Assembly (NCBI GenBank): GCA_964369525.1
Contig: CAYJEW010000048.1
Coordinates: 1-15,832 of the forward strand
Length of the DNA stretch: 15,832 nucleotides
Direction of reading: 5' to 3'
Source: JAAYCI01 sp964369525
GTDB taxonomy: Bacteria; Bacillota; Clostridia; Oscillospirales; Ruminococcaceae
Part shown: in pieces, positions 1 to 7,108 of the stretch
Position numbering within the stretch: position 1 is the first letter of the stretch
Layout: each line of letters opens with the position of its first letter
Position numbers and translations under genes: made by a program
The notes under the pieces: generated by a model
What the model saw: only the letters and a program-made list of their open reading frames with translations
The model's database searches: none
Told to the model about the DNA's origin: nothing

Positions 1-125
1 ATCTCTTGCACCAGCTGCTTTGCCAGCACAAATTGGCACTGTGTGGATGGATTTGTGCCTGCTGTTTCGCCACAAGACGCAGTGGGAACCTTAACATAAT
101 TTAAAAATCGCTCGTGTGCTCTCAT
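1..125 (-). CDS. pepT: Peptidase T-like tripeptide aminopeptidase, N-terminal fragment
   Basis: Only the first 41 codons are in the window; the gene runs off the left edge. The ATG at 125-123 follows a GAGGAA ribosome binding site (about 130-137) with 8-nt spacing. The peptide begins MRAHERFLNYVKV and continues with T-A-G-T-N-P-S-T and Q-F-V-L-A-K-Q-L-V. This resembles the start of peptidase T (M20 zinc metallopeptidases), which typically read M-x-A-Y-E-R-x-L-x-Y-V-K followed by x-P-S-T and a helix ending L-A-K-x-L-x-x-E. Family members remove the N-terminal residue from tripeptides in the cytoplasm, using two zinc ions. The metal ligands lie outside the window, so activity cannot be judged. 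It begins 34 nt after the upstream YcxB-like gene and could be cotranscribed with it. Another M20 peptidase is the main alternative. Confidence 0.72.
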   Translation of the reverse strand, partial: MRAHERFLNYVKVPTASCGETAGTNPSTQCQFVLAKQLVQE

Positions 126-159
126 TTTAAACATTCCTCGCTTTTATATATCTTTAATT

Positions 160-987
160 TTATAGCCATTTTGAATGCTTTTTAGGTGCGTATGCATGTA
201 ATGCATTTTGCAGGCTGCGTTTTATCTTTTCACTCTGGGCTGCCCGCTCTGCATCTTGAATTTGCTGGTACATAAACTGTTCAAACTGCTGAGCCTCACC
301 CTTTACAAAACCATCTTTGGCGGCCACAACGGCCAGAGCGTCGTAATATATAACATATAGATTTTCGGTTTCAAGGTAGCCTGTGATATTACTGTACGGG
401 TAGCGCGCGCGGCGGCGGTGGTAAGCGCTGGTTTCTTTAAGCTGGCCCACCTGCTGCTGCAACACCTCCAGCTGCTGTTGCAGCAGGTTTATGCTTTCGT
501 CTTCTTCACCGGTGATGCCCCGCAGCTGCGAGATGCTTTGCTTCATGCGCCCAAAATCGCTTTGAATATTTTTTAGCTGCAATCCTTCTTCGCCGTAGCT
601 AATTGCCGCACTCTCGTCGCCCGGGGTGCCGTCTTCTTCCCTTAGCGGCACAATAGCGTCGGGGTAAAACAGAGTGGATACATCCTGTGGCCAGTTGTGG
701 CCCTTATCCTGCCGCAACATGAATGCCACATGTAGCCTATGGCGCAGCGGCGGTATGGCAAACATTACCAGCGCACCCACGGCATACATAACCACCATTG
801 TCCAAAGCGGATACGAGCCCTGCCATATCGCCACCCAAATCCATAGCACCGCCAAAACGGCAAACAGCACCGCCAACACATACATAAGCACGGTGGATAC
901 ACGGTGGTTGCGCTTAAACTCCACCCTGTACCACTCAAGTAATGTGGCTTTGTTTAGCTGCATATGGTTTACAAATAATGGATCCAT
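160..987 (-). CDS. YcxB-like membrane protein with coiled-coil insertion
   Basis: A 275-residue protein. Its ATG at 987 is preceded by an AAAGGGG-type ribosome binding site about 7 nt away. After a short basic N-terminus there are two hydrophobic segments (about residues 33-56 and 60-79), giving a hairpin anchor. The C-terminal part has the YcxB-type pattern: Y-G-E-E-G-L at 131-136, then R-Y-P-Y-S-N-I-T-G-Y-L-E-T at about 195-207, Y-V-I-Y-Y, and F-V-K-G-E with Q-F-E-Q-F to about 238. YcxB family proteins usually join these strands directly. Here about 55 residues intervene (roughly 141-194), rich in Q, L and E with a Q-Q-Q-L-E-V-L-Q-Q-Q-V heptad-like stretch and a basic R-R-R-A-R end, probably a coiled coil. 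The function of YcxB proteins is not established; a membrane role is inferred from the anchor alone. The family call rests on pattern memory. Confidence 0.65.
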   Translation of the reverse strand: MDPLFVNHMQLNKATLLEWYRVEFKRNHRVSTVLMYVLAVLFAVLAVLWIWVAIWQGSYPLWTMVVMYAVGALVMFAIPPLRHRLHVAFMLRQDKGHNWPQDVSTLFYPDAIVPLREEDGTPGDESAAISYGEEGLQLKNIQSDFGRMKQSISQLRGITGEEDESINLLQQQLEVLQQQVGQLKETSAYHRRRARYPYSNITGYLETENLYVIYYDALAVVAAKDGFVKGEAQQFEQFMYQQIQDAERAAQSEKIKRSLQNALHAYAPKKHSKWL

Positions 988-1020
988 TGCCGCATCCCCT
1001 TTTGTGTGATTTTATAAAAT

Positions 1021-1057
1021 ATTATTATAATATAATACCATAAATTGCAAGCCTCAA
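1021..1057 (-). promoter_or_regulatory. Possible promoter for the YcxB-like gene
   Basis: Reading leftward, TTGAGG (1057-1052) is followed after 17 nt by TATATT (1034-1029). An overlapping TATAAT lies at 1029-1024, 15 nt after TTGCAA (1050-1045). The region is so A/T rich that several boxes fit, so the exact site is uncertain. Confidence 0.35.
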
Positions 1058-1228
1058 CCAGTAGCTTGTTGCTTAAAAATGTAAAATCCATTGTTTTATA
1101 TGAGTTTTTTATCGCAGGATTGTGATTTAATGCTGCTGCTACGCACAACCGATACTGCGTATACCAGCATTTTAGCTACTGTGTATATCAGCCCTAATTA
1201 GCCTTACTTTATCAGCATGTGGCAACAC

Positions 1229-1257
1229 TTGGAAACACAGGTGGCTTATGATATAAT
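1229..1257 (+). promoter_or_regulatory. Sigma-A-type promoter of the FucNAc operon
   Basis: TTGGAA (1229-1234), a 17-nt spacer and a perfect TATAAT (1252-1257), with a TGn extended -10 motif at 1249-1251. It predicts a start near 1264 and a leader of about 54 nt before the AAGGAGG site and ATG of the first gene. It is the only strong promoter seen ahead of the eight-gene unit. Confidence 0.72.
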
Positions 1258-1317
1258 GTTATAGTTAATTCACTGTAGCGGCCTTTACCGACTGCGCCGC
1301 AAATAAGGAGGCAACGC

Positions 1318-2343
1318 ATGGGTTTGTTTTCAGGTAAAACTCTGCTTATCACAGGTGGCACAGGGAGCTTTGGCAATACTGTGCTAAAGCATTTTTTAAG
1401 TGGCGATATAGGCGAGATTCGTATATTCAGCCGAGACGAGAAAAAGCAGGACACTATGCGCAAGCGGCTTGCCAATGAAAAGGTGAAGTTTTATATTGGC
1501 GATGTGCGCAACCCGCAAAGCTTGCAAGACGCAATGCGTGGGGTTGATTTTGTGTTTCACGCGGCGGCGCTAAAGCAGGTGCCCAGTTGCGAGTTTTTCC
1601 CTATGGAGGCTGTGCAAACAAATGTGATTGGCACAGAAAATGTGCTAAACGCCGCTATTGCCGCAGGGGTTAAGCGGGTGGTGTGTCTTTCTACCGACAA
1701 AGCCGCCTACCCAATAAATGCCATGGGCATTAGCAAGGCCATGATGGAGAAGGTTATTGTGGCAAAAGCACGTACTGTTGCCCCCGAACAAACAACCATA
1801 TGCTGCACCCGCTACGGCAATGTTATGGCCAGCCGCGGTAGTGTTATCCCGCTATTTATAGAGCAGATACGCGAAGGCAAGCCCATTACCATTACCAACC
1901 CCGGTATGACACGCTACCTAATGAGCCTAGACGAGGCTGTTGCGCTGGTTGTGTTTGCATTTGAGAATGCAATGCCGGGCGATTTGTTTGTGCAAAAAAG
2001 CCCTGCCGCCACCATTGCAGAGCTGGCAGCCGCCACACAGCAGCTTTTTGGCAACACCGGCGTGCAAACCATAGGCTCGCGCCATGGCGAAAAGCTATAC
2101 GAAACGCTGCTCACCAGCGAAGAGAGAATACACAGCGAAGATTTGGGCGAGTACTACAGGGTGCCTGCCGACAACCGCGACCTTAACTACAACAAATACT
2201 TTGTGGAGGGTACCACCCCCACCACCGAGCCTGAGCCCTACACCAGCCACAACACCCGCCGCCTTACAACCGAAGAAGTGGTAGACAAGCTGATGAGCCT
2301 TGATTTAGTGCGAGAGGAGCTGCGTGCAATTGGAAAGTTGTAA
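1318..2343 (+). CDS. fnlA: UDP-GlcNAc 4,6-dehydratase (inverting)/5-epimerase, FnlA/CapE/WbjB type
   Basis: A 341-residue short-chain dehydrogenase/reductase of the extended type, the usual length for FnlA/CapE. It catalyses the first step towards UDP-L-FucNAc in the cytoplasm: C4 oxidation, C6 dehydration and C5 inversion of UDP-GlcNAc with bound NADP. The nucleotide-binding loop TGGTGSFG is at residues 12-19. The active-site segment STDK (125-128) is followed by A-A-Y-P-I-N-A-M-G-I-S-K, so Met136 stands where classical family members have Tyr, with Lys140 in place. This Met is characteristic of the FnlA/CapE subgroup, not a defect. The AAGGAGG ribosome binding site ends 7 nt before the ATG. 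The gene is first in the operon and its 3' end overlaps the next gene by 20 nt. CapF- and CapG-type partners directly downstream make the assignment firm. Confidence 0.93.
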   Translation: MGLFSGKTLLITGGTGSFGNTVLKHFLSGDIGEIRIFSRDEKKQDTMRKRLANEKVKFYIGDVRNPQSLQDAMRGVDFVFHAAALKQVPSCEFFPMEAVQTNVIGTENVLNAAIAAGVKRVVCLSTDKAAYPINAMGISKAMMEKVIVAKARTVAPEQTTICCTRYGNVMASRGSVIPLFIEQIREGKPITITNPGMTRYLMSLDEAVALVVFAFENAMPGDLFVQKSPAATIAELAAATQQLFGNTGVQTIGSRHGEKLYETLLTSEERIHSEDLGEYYRVPADNRDLNYNKYFVEGTTPTTEPEPYTSHNTRRLTTEEVVDKLMSLDLVREELRAIGKL

Positions 2344-3496
2344 ACAAGCGCTATGCGCCATAGACAAAGCCGCGCCGCTACTTGTTACAGGTGCTAAAGG
2401 ATTTGTGGGGCGCAACCTTGTGGCCACGCTACAGGCCGAGGGCTACAGCAATGTTATGCAGTACGACATAGACAGCGACGAGTCACTACTGGCAGAGTAT
2501 GCTGCCAAAGCGCAGTTTGTGTTTCATCTTGCGGGGGTTAACCGCCCCGACGAAGCCGCCGAGTTTTACGAGGGCAACACCCGATTTACCGAAAATTTAC
2601 TCGCACTTTTAAGCGAAGCCGCCTCCCCACCGCCTGTGCTTATTTCGTCCAGCACGCAGGTGGGCAACGGCACCGACTACGCAAAAAGCAAAGAGCAGGC
2701 AGAGCAGGCTGTGTTTGAATACGGTAGCCGCTGTGGCAAGCCTGTGTTTGTGTTTCGTCTGCCTGGAGTTTTTGGCAAGTGGAGCCGCCCTTCATACAAC
2801 ACCGTGGTGGCCACATTCTGCCACAACATAGCCCGTGGCATGCCCATAGAGGTGCGCGAGCCTGCCTTTACCATTGCGCTGTGCTACGTTGATGATGTTG
2901 TGCAAACATTTATCACTGTGATGAACGCCGCCGAAGGCACGCTAACCACACCGGGGAGCGGCAAAACACACGGCATAACCCCAACGTACGAGGTTACCTT
3001 AGGCTGGCTTGCCGGCACAATTCGCAACTTTGCGAAAACCCGCCAAAGCCTTGCTGTGCCAGACATGAGCGATGAATGCACCCGCAAGCTTTGGGCCACA
3101 TACCTTAGCTTTTTGCCTACCGATGGCTACAGCTACCCGCTTAAAACAAATAGCGACGAGCGAGGCAGCTTTACCGAGTTTTTGCGCAGTAGCGAGGCCG
3201 GGCAGATTAGTGTGAACATCACAAAACCCGGCATAACAAAGGGCAACCACTGGCACAACACAAAAAACGAGAAGTTTTTGGTGGTTAGCGGCAGGGCCGT
3301 TATACGCTTTAGAACCATATCCACCGCCGACATTATAGAATACACCGTTAGCGGCGAGCAGCTACAGGTGCTAGACATTCCCCCGGGCACCACACACAAC
3401 ATTCAAAACATTGGTGAGGGGGATCTTGTAACGGTTATGTGGGCAAGCCAGCCGTTCGACCCTGAGGCCCCAGACACCTACTTTGAGGAGGTTTGA
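2324..3496 (+). CDS. capF: CapF/FnlB-type bifunctional epimerase-reductase (SDR plus cupin)
   Basis: A 390-residue two-domain enzyme for the second step of UDP-L-FucNAc synthesis. The N-terminal domain is a short-chain dehydrogenase/reductase with a T-G-A-K-G-F-V-G nucleotide loop (about 22-29) and a Y119-A-K-S-K123 catalytic pair. The C-terminal domain (about 275-390) is a cupin: R-G-S-F-T-E-F opens it and N-H-W-H-N-T-K-N-E carries metal-ligand candidates His309, His311 and Glu316. In CapF the cupin epimerises C3 of the 4-keto sugar and the reductase domain then reduces C4 with NADPH. The start used is GTG at 2324, inside the end of fnlA, with AGGAG at 2315-2319 only 4 nt upstream; the in-frame TTG at 2330 has 10-nt spacing and is a fair alternative. 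The overlap suggests translational coupling. The next gene starts 1 nt after the stop. Confidence 0.92.
   Translation: MQLESCKQALCAIDKAAPLLVTGAKGFVGRNLVATLQAEGYSNVMQYDIDSDESLLAEYAAKAQFVFHLAGVNRPDEAAEFYEGNTRFTENLLALLSEAASPPPVLISSSTQVGNGTDYAKSKEQAEQAVFEYGSRCGKPVFVFRLPGVFGKWSRPSYNTVVATFCHNIARGMPIEVREPAFTIALCYVDDVVQTFITVMNAAEGTLTTPGSGKTHGITPTYEVTLGWLAGTIRNFAKTRQSLAVPDMSDECTRKLWATYLSFLPTDGYSYPLKTNSDERGSFTEFLRSSEAGQISVNITKPGITKGNHWHNTKNEKFLVVSGRAVIRFRTISTADIIEYTVSGEQLQVLDIPPGTTHNIQNIGEGDLVTVMWASQPFDPEAPDTYFEEV
3485..3491 (+). promoter_or_regulatory. Ribosome binding site fixing the capG start
   Basis: GAGGAGG lies within the last codons of capF, 6 nt before the ATG at 3498. It argues against the in-frame TTG at 3483, which overlaps this site itself. 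Confidence 0.8.
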
Positions 3497-3497
3497 G

Positions 3498-4625
3498 ATG
3501 CGAAAACTCAAACTTATGAGCATTGTTGGCACACGGCCTGAAATCATCAGGCTTAGCGAGGTGCTACGCCGTGCCGACCAGTATTTTGAACACACACTGG
3601 TGCACACCGGCCAAAACTATGACTACGAGCTTAACCAGATATTTTTTGACGAGCTAAACCTGCGCAAACCAGACTTTTTTCTTGAAGCCGCAGGCGCAAA
3701 CCTTGGCGAAACTATGGGCAACATTATTGCTAAAAGCTATACGGTTATAGCCGAGCAAAAGCCCGACGCCTTGCTTATACTGGGCGACACCAACAGCGCA
3801 CTTGCCGCAGTTAGCGCAAAGCGCCTTAAGGTACCAATATTCCACATGGAGGCAGGCAACCGCTGCTGGGACTGGAACGTGTCTGAAATGATAAACCGCA
3901 AGATTGTGGACCATATAAGCGACATTAACCTGCCCTACACCGAAAACTCGCGCCGCTACCTGCTAAGCGAAGGCATAGACGGTAAAACCATATTTGTAAC
4001 CGGTAGCCCCATGGCAGAGGTTATCGACGCGCACCGAGAGCGCATTGAAAACAGCGATGTGCTGCAGCGGCTGGGGCTTACACATGGTGAGTATATTTTG
4101 TTGTCGGCACACAGGGAAGAAAACATTGACAACGAGCAAAACTTTTTAAGCCTTATGGGTGCTGTAAACCGCATTGCCGAAACACACGGCATGCCCATTG
4201 TATACAGCTGCCACCCACGCAGTAAAAAGTTTATAAAACAGCGTGGCTTTGAGTTTCATCCGCTGGTGCAGTTACTTGCGCCGTTTGGGTTTTTAGACTA
4301 CAACAAGCTGCAACAAAGCGCCTACTGCGTGCTTAGCGATTCCGGCACGCTTAGTGAAGAAAGCGCGCTGCTAAACTTTCCTGCCGTGCTTATACGCACC
4401 TCTACCGAGCGGCCCGAAGCGCTGGACGCAGGCAGTATAGTTGTGGGCGGTATTGAGGGCGACGATGTGCAGCAGGCTATGGAGCTGGCCGTGGCCATGC
4501 ATAGCGCAGGCGAGCGTTTTGGCATGCCAAGCGACTACCAAGACAAGAATGTGTCGGTAAAAGTTGTGAAAATTATTCAAAGTTACGCTAAAATAGTGGA
4601 CGAAACAGTGTGGCTAAAGCGGTAG
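3498..4625 (+). CDS. fnlC: UDP-N-acetylglucosamine 2-epimerase family, CapG/FnlC/WbjD type
   Basis: A 375-residue non-hydrolysing 2-epimerase that inverts C2 of UDP-6-deoxy-L-TalNAc to give UDP-L-FucNAc, the third and last step of the pathway. The start is ATG 3498, chosen from its GAGGAGG site. The family signature GTRPEIIR is at 11-18. Further hallmarks are L-G-D-T-N-S (Asp97), H-M-E-A-G (Glu118), W-N-V-S-E-M-I-N-R (Glu130), S-A-H-R-E-E-N (His205) and S-D-S-G-T-L-S-E-E at 280-288. These correspond to the Asp, Glu, Glu and His catalytic set known from the WecB family. By sequence alone it could be read as a WecB-type ManNAc enzyme. The W-D-W-N-V segment and its position immediately after FnlA and CapF types support CapG/FnlC. 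It is separated from the next gene by 13 nt. Confidence 0.92.
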   Translation: MRKLKLMSIVGTRPEIIRLSEVLRRADQYFEHTLVHTGQNYDYELNQIFFDELNLRKPDFFLEAAGANLGETMGNIIAKSYTVIAEQKPDALLILGDTNSALAAVSAKRLKVPIFHMEAGNRCWDWNVSEMINRKIVDHISDINLPYTENSRRYLLSEGIDGKTIFVTGSPMAEVIDAHRERIENSDVLQRLGLTHGEYILLSAHREENIDNEQNFLSLMGAVNRIAETHGMPIVYSCHPRSKKFIKQRGFEFHPLVQLLAPFGFLDYNKLQQSAYCVLSDSGTLSEESALLNFPAVLIRTSTERPEALDAGSIVVGGIEGDDVQQAMELAVAMHSAGERFGMPSDYQDKNVSVKVVKIIQSYAKIVDETVWLKR

Positions 4626-4638
4626 AAGGAGCGATTTC

Positions 4639-5919
4639 GTGCCCCAGAGCAGTACACAACAAAATACCCCTGCCCGCCCCCACGCAAGAAAACGCGTGTT
4701 GGTTGTAAGCCAGCACTACTGGCCCGAAACCTTCCGCATAAACGACATTGTGGATGGGCTTATTGAGCAAGGCATAGAGGTGGACGTGCTGTGTGGCCTG
4801 CCAAACTACCCAAAAGGCGAATGGTTTGAAGGCTATAGCTACACCTCGCCACGCCGCCAACAACACCGCGGCGCTGAGATATTCCGCAGCGGTGAGATAC
4901 GCCGCCGTGGCAACACATCTTTGCGCATATTTTTAAACTACTGCTCATTCCCTGTTTTTGCGTTGTTTAGCCTGCCTCGCCTTAGCGGCCGCCGTTACAA
5001 CGCAGTTTTTAGCTACGAAACCAGCCCTGTTTTGCAGATGCTACCGGCAATTGTGTATGCAAAACTGCATCGTGTGCCGCTGTGCACATATGTGCTGGAC
5101 CTTTGGCCGGATAACCTATACTCTGTACTTCCTGTAAAAAATGCGGCACTGCGCCGCATTGCGCATGGGGTTTCGGCTTGGTTTTACCGCCGCAGTACCA
5201 GCCTTATTGCGCTTAGCGATGATGTGGCAAAAACGCTTGCCTTAATGACCACCAAAGCAAAAAAACAACCATGCATCACGGTTATTCCGCAGTATGCTGA
5301 AGATTTTTACGCAACACCCATACAAAACGAGGCTCTTGCAGAGCGCTTTAGCGGGCGTTTTAATATTCTATTTGCAGGCAACATCAGCCCTGCGCAAGAC
5401 CTTGAAAACCTTGTACGCGCAATAAAGATTGTGCGGCAAAGCCAAGGCGGAGAAGCTGTGCGGGTGATTGTTTTGGGTGATGGAATGAGCCGCGAGGCGC
5501 TGCAAAGCTTTTGTACGCAGCAGGGTGTGCGGGATGCGTTTGAGTTTTGCGGCAGCGTGCCTGCGCAGGAGATTCCCCAGTGGACAGCGTTTGCCGATGT
5601 GCTGTTTGCAGGGCTTGCAAAAAGCGAAAACCTTGGCGGTACACTGCCTGCCAAAATTCCAAGCTACCTTGCCGCCGCAAAGCCCCTGCTTGTGGCAGAC
5701 GACGGCGAGGGCGCAAGGGTGGCCGGCAGTTGCGGCGCCGCTTTAACCAGCCCCGCCGGCAACAGCGAGGCGCTGGCAAAAAACATTATGCAGTTTGTGA
5801 GCATGCCCAAAGAGCAGCGAGAGCAGATGGGCAAAAACGGCTTTAACTGCTACAAGCAAAACTACAGCCGCACCATGCTGCTTACAGCGCTTACAAACTT
5901 TATGCTGGAGGGTAATTAG
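4639..5919 (+). CDS. wbuB: WbuB-like family 4 glycosyltransferase, candidate L-FucNAc transferase
   Basis: A 426-residue GT-B fold enzyme of family GT4. The start is GTG 4639, 7 nt after an AAGGAG site. After a basic 18-residue lead the N-terminal domain reads V-V-S-Q-H-Y-W-P-E-T-F-R-I-N-D-I (22-37) and L-P-N-Y-P-K-G (54-60), typical of WbuB. D-L-W-P-D-N follows at 154-159. The C-terminal domain begins about 240 with F-A-G-N-I-S and holds the donor-binding stretch L-P-A-K-I-P-S-Y-L-A-A-A-K-P (336-349). No membrane segment is evident, so it should act at the inner face of the membrane. WbuB proteins transfer FucNAc in enteric O-antigen loci where the same gene order (fnlA, fnlB, fnlC, wbuB) occurs. 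That order makes FucNAc the likely donor sugar here. The acceptor is unknown. The stop abuts the next start codon. Confidence 0.85.
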   Translation: MPQSSTQQNTPARPHARKRVLVVSQHYWPETFRINDIVDGLIEQGIEVDVLCGLPNYPKGEWFEGYSYTSPRRQQHRGAEIFRSGEIRRRGNTSLRIFLNYCSFPVFALFSLPRLSGRRYNAVFSYETSPVLQMLPAIVYAKLHRVPLCTYVLDLWPDNLYSVLPVKNAALRRIAHGVSAWFYRRSTSLIALSDDVAKTLALMTTKAKKQPCITVIPQYAEDFYATPIQNEALAERFSGRFNILFAGNISPAQDLENLVRAIKIVRQSQGGEAVRVIVLGDGMSREALQSFCTQQGVRDAFEFCGSVPAQEIPQWTAFADVLFAGLAKSENLGGTLPAKIPSYLAAAKPLLVADDGEGARVAGSCGAALTSPAGNSEALAKNIMQFVSMPKEQREQMGKNGFNCYKQNYSRTMLLTALTNFMLEGN

Positions 5920-6636
5920 ATGCGTGTTTTGGTAATTATTCCCTGCTACAATGAGCAAGACTCTATTGTTCAGGTTGTGGCAAACCTACACCGTGCCTAC
6001 CCCGCCGCCGATTTTTTGGTGGTGAACGATTGCTCTACCGATGCATCACAGCAAATTTTACAGCAAAACGCCTACCCCCACATAAACCTGCCTATAAACT
6101 TAGGCATAGGCGGCGGCGTGCAGAGCGGATACATGTATGCCTTGCAGCACGGCTACGACATAACAGTGCAAATGGACGGCGACGGCCAGCACAACCCCGA
6201 ATATCTGGCGCAACTTATAGCGCCTGTTGAAGAAGGGCGGCTAGACATGTGCATTGGCAGCCGTTTCATAAACAAAGAAGGCTTCCAAACCAGCACCATG
6301 CGTAGGCTGGGCATACGCATACTTAGCGGCCTTATACGCATACTTACAGGCGCAAAGGTGCTGGACGTTACCAGCGGCCTGCGTGCCTGCAACCGCCAGC
6401 TTACCGCATACTATGCCGAAAACTACGCCCAAGACTACCCAGAGCCAGAGGCCATTATCAGCGCTGTGATAAACGGCTACAACGTGGGCGAAGTACCTGT
6501 GATAATGCACGAGCGGCAGGCGGGAGAGTCTTCCATTGGGCCGCTTAAGGGCGCATACTATATGATAAAGGTTAGCATATCTTTGGTGGTGTACCGCATT
6601 ATTCTTACCCGAAGAAAGAAGGGCGATTTATGCTGA
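5920..6636 (+). CDS. DPM1-like family 2 glycosyltransferase, candidate polyprenyl-phosphate sugar synthase
   Basis: A 238-residue GT2 enzyme with a GT-A fold. The ATG at 5920 abuts the preceding stop and follows GGAGG by 8 nt. Motifs run in the usual order: I-I-P-C-Y-N-E at 6-12, V-V-N-D-C-S-T-D at 34-41, N-L-G-I-G-G-G-V-Q-S-G at 60-70, the metal-binding Q-M-D-G-D-G-Q-H-N-P at 84-93, G-S-R-F at 113-116 and V-T-S-G-L-R-A at 150-156, then E-R-Q-A-G-E-S-S. It lacks the two-helix C-terminal anchor of larger GtrB or ArnC proteins; only residues 212-229 are hydrophobic. Dolichol/undecaprenyl-phosphate sugar synthases have this architecture. It overlaps the DUF2304 gene by 7 nt, an arrangement like that of streptococcal GacI with its small partner GacJ. 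The inferred product is an undecaprenyl-phosphate-linked monosaccharide, but the sugar cannot be told. A direct glycan-chain transferase is the alternative. Confidence 0.82.
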   Translation: MRVLVIIPCYNEQDSIVQVVANLHRAYPAADFLVVNDCSTDASQQILQQNAYPHINLPINLGIGGGVQSGYMYALQHGYDITVQMDGDGQHNPEYLAQLIAPVEEGRLDMCIGSRFINKEGFQTSTMRRLGIRILSGLIRILTGAKVLDVTSGLRACNRQLTAYYAENYAQDYPEPEAIISAVINGYNVGEVPVIMHERQAGESSIGPLKGAYYMIKVSISLVVYRIILTRRKKGDLC

Positions 6637-7040
6637 ACATACCCTGGCCGTTGCAGCTGGCTTTAATTGCGGGTGCGCTTGTTTTTTTGGTTATAATATT
6701 TGTACTACTTAAAAAGAAAAAGCTAAACGTGCAGTACTCTATTTTATGGCTGGCGGCCGCCATTGTGCTATTAATTTTAGCCATATGGCCATACCCGCTT
6801 GCGGTTGTTAGCAACTGGCTTAACTTTGTGATGCCATCAAACCTTATCTTCTCCATTTTGTTTGTGTTTGTACTGCTTTTACTGCTTACACTTTCAATTA
6901 TTGTTACCGGATTTTCAGAGCGCATCAAGCGCCTTGCACAAACCCAGTCTCTACTGGAAGAGCGCATACGCATGCTGGAAAATCAGCAAAAATCAGACGA
7001 AGACCAGCCAAAAGACAACGGCGACAGCGCTGTGCAGTAG
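6630..7040 (+). CDS. DUF2304 small membrane protein
   Basis: A 136-residue protein with three hydrophobic segments (about 8-27, 36-54 and 70-93) and a charged tail. The family pattern is visible: K-K-K-L-N-V-Q-Y-S-I-L-W-L after the first helix, a P-Y-P-L segment, then P-S-N-L-I-F ahead of the third helix, and a terminal E-R-I-K-R-L-A-Q-T-Q-S-L-L-E-E-R coiled-coil-like helix. The last 18 residues are acidic and polar. The ATG lies inside the end of the GT2 gene (ATGCTGA overlap) with AAGGG 6 nt upstream, suggesting translational coupling. DUF2304 proteins often sit beside DPM1-like GT2 genes. The small membrane protein GacJ, which raises GacI activity in streptococci, is the nearest functional precedent I know. 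A role as GT2 activator or membrane anchor is inferred. Confidence 0.82.
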   Translation: MLNIPWPLQLALIAGALVFLVIIFVLLKKKKLNVQYSILWLAAAIVLLILAIWPYPLAVVSNWLNFVMPSNLIFSILFVFVLLLLLTLSIIVTGFSERIKRLAQTQSLLEERIRMLENQQKSDEDQPKDNGDSAVQ

Positions 7041-7069
7041 CTAGCATCCACCACTAAAAAAACAACCCG

Positions 7070-7075
7070 AAGGAG
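7070..7075 (+). promoter_or_regulatory. Ribosome binding site upstream of the MBOAT gene, out of frame with it
   Basis: AAGGAG is the only good ribosome binding site in the 46-68 nt ahead of the MBOAT gene. Its nearest ATG (7087-7089, 11-nt spacing) is not in the MBOAT frame. The first in-frame ATG (7109) is 33 nt away. An in-frame stop at 7055-7057 rules out a longer upstream extension. Confidence 0.6.
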
Positions 7076-7108
7076 CAGTGCAAATCATGGCGCAACATTC
7101 AGCACTAT

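Larger units (their letters stand above)
988..1317. other. 330-nt divergent intergenic region
   Basis: No credible gene is seen on either strand. The left end is very A/T rich (1008-1045) and holds TATAAT-like sequences that could drive the minus-strand YcxB-like gene. The right end holds the promoter and ribosome binding site of the FucNAc operon. The middle (about 1050-1220) shows no strong hairpin, repeat or recognisable riboswitch. A small possible GCGGC...GCCGC pairing (about 1278-1301) lies in the predicted 5' leader but is weak. Confidence 0.6.

Noticed and set aside
1050..1220. Possible riboswitch or small RNA in the divergent region
   Set aside because: No strong stems, no recognisable conserved core, and most of it lies upstream of the predicted promoter of the FucNAc operon.
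1687..1740. Loss of the catalytic Tyr in the first operon gene
   Set aside because: Met136 at this place is the normal state in the FnlA/CapE/PglF-like group, so it is not a defect.
5307..5779. Long minus-strand open frames within the GT4 gene
   Set aside because: They are antisense shadows of a well-supported gene, with Arg- and Cys-rich unnatural composition and no ribosome binding site noticed.
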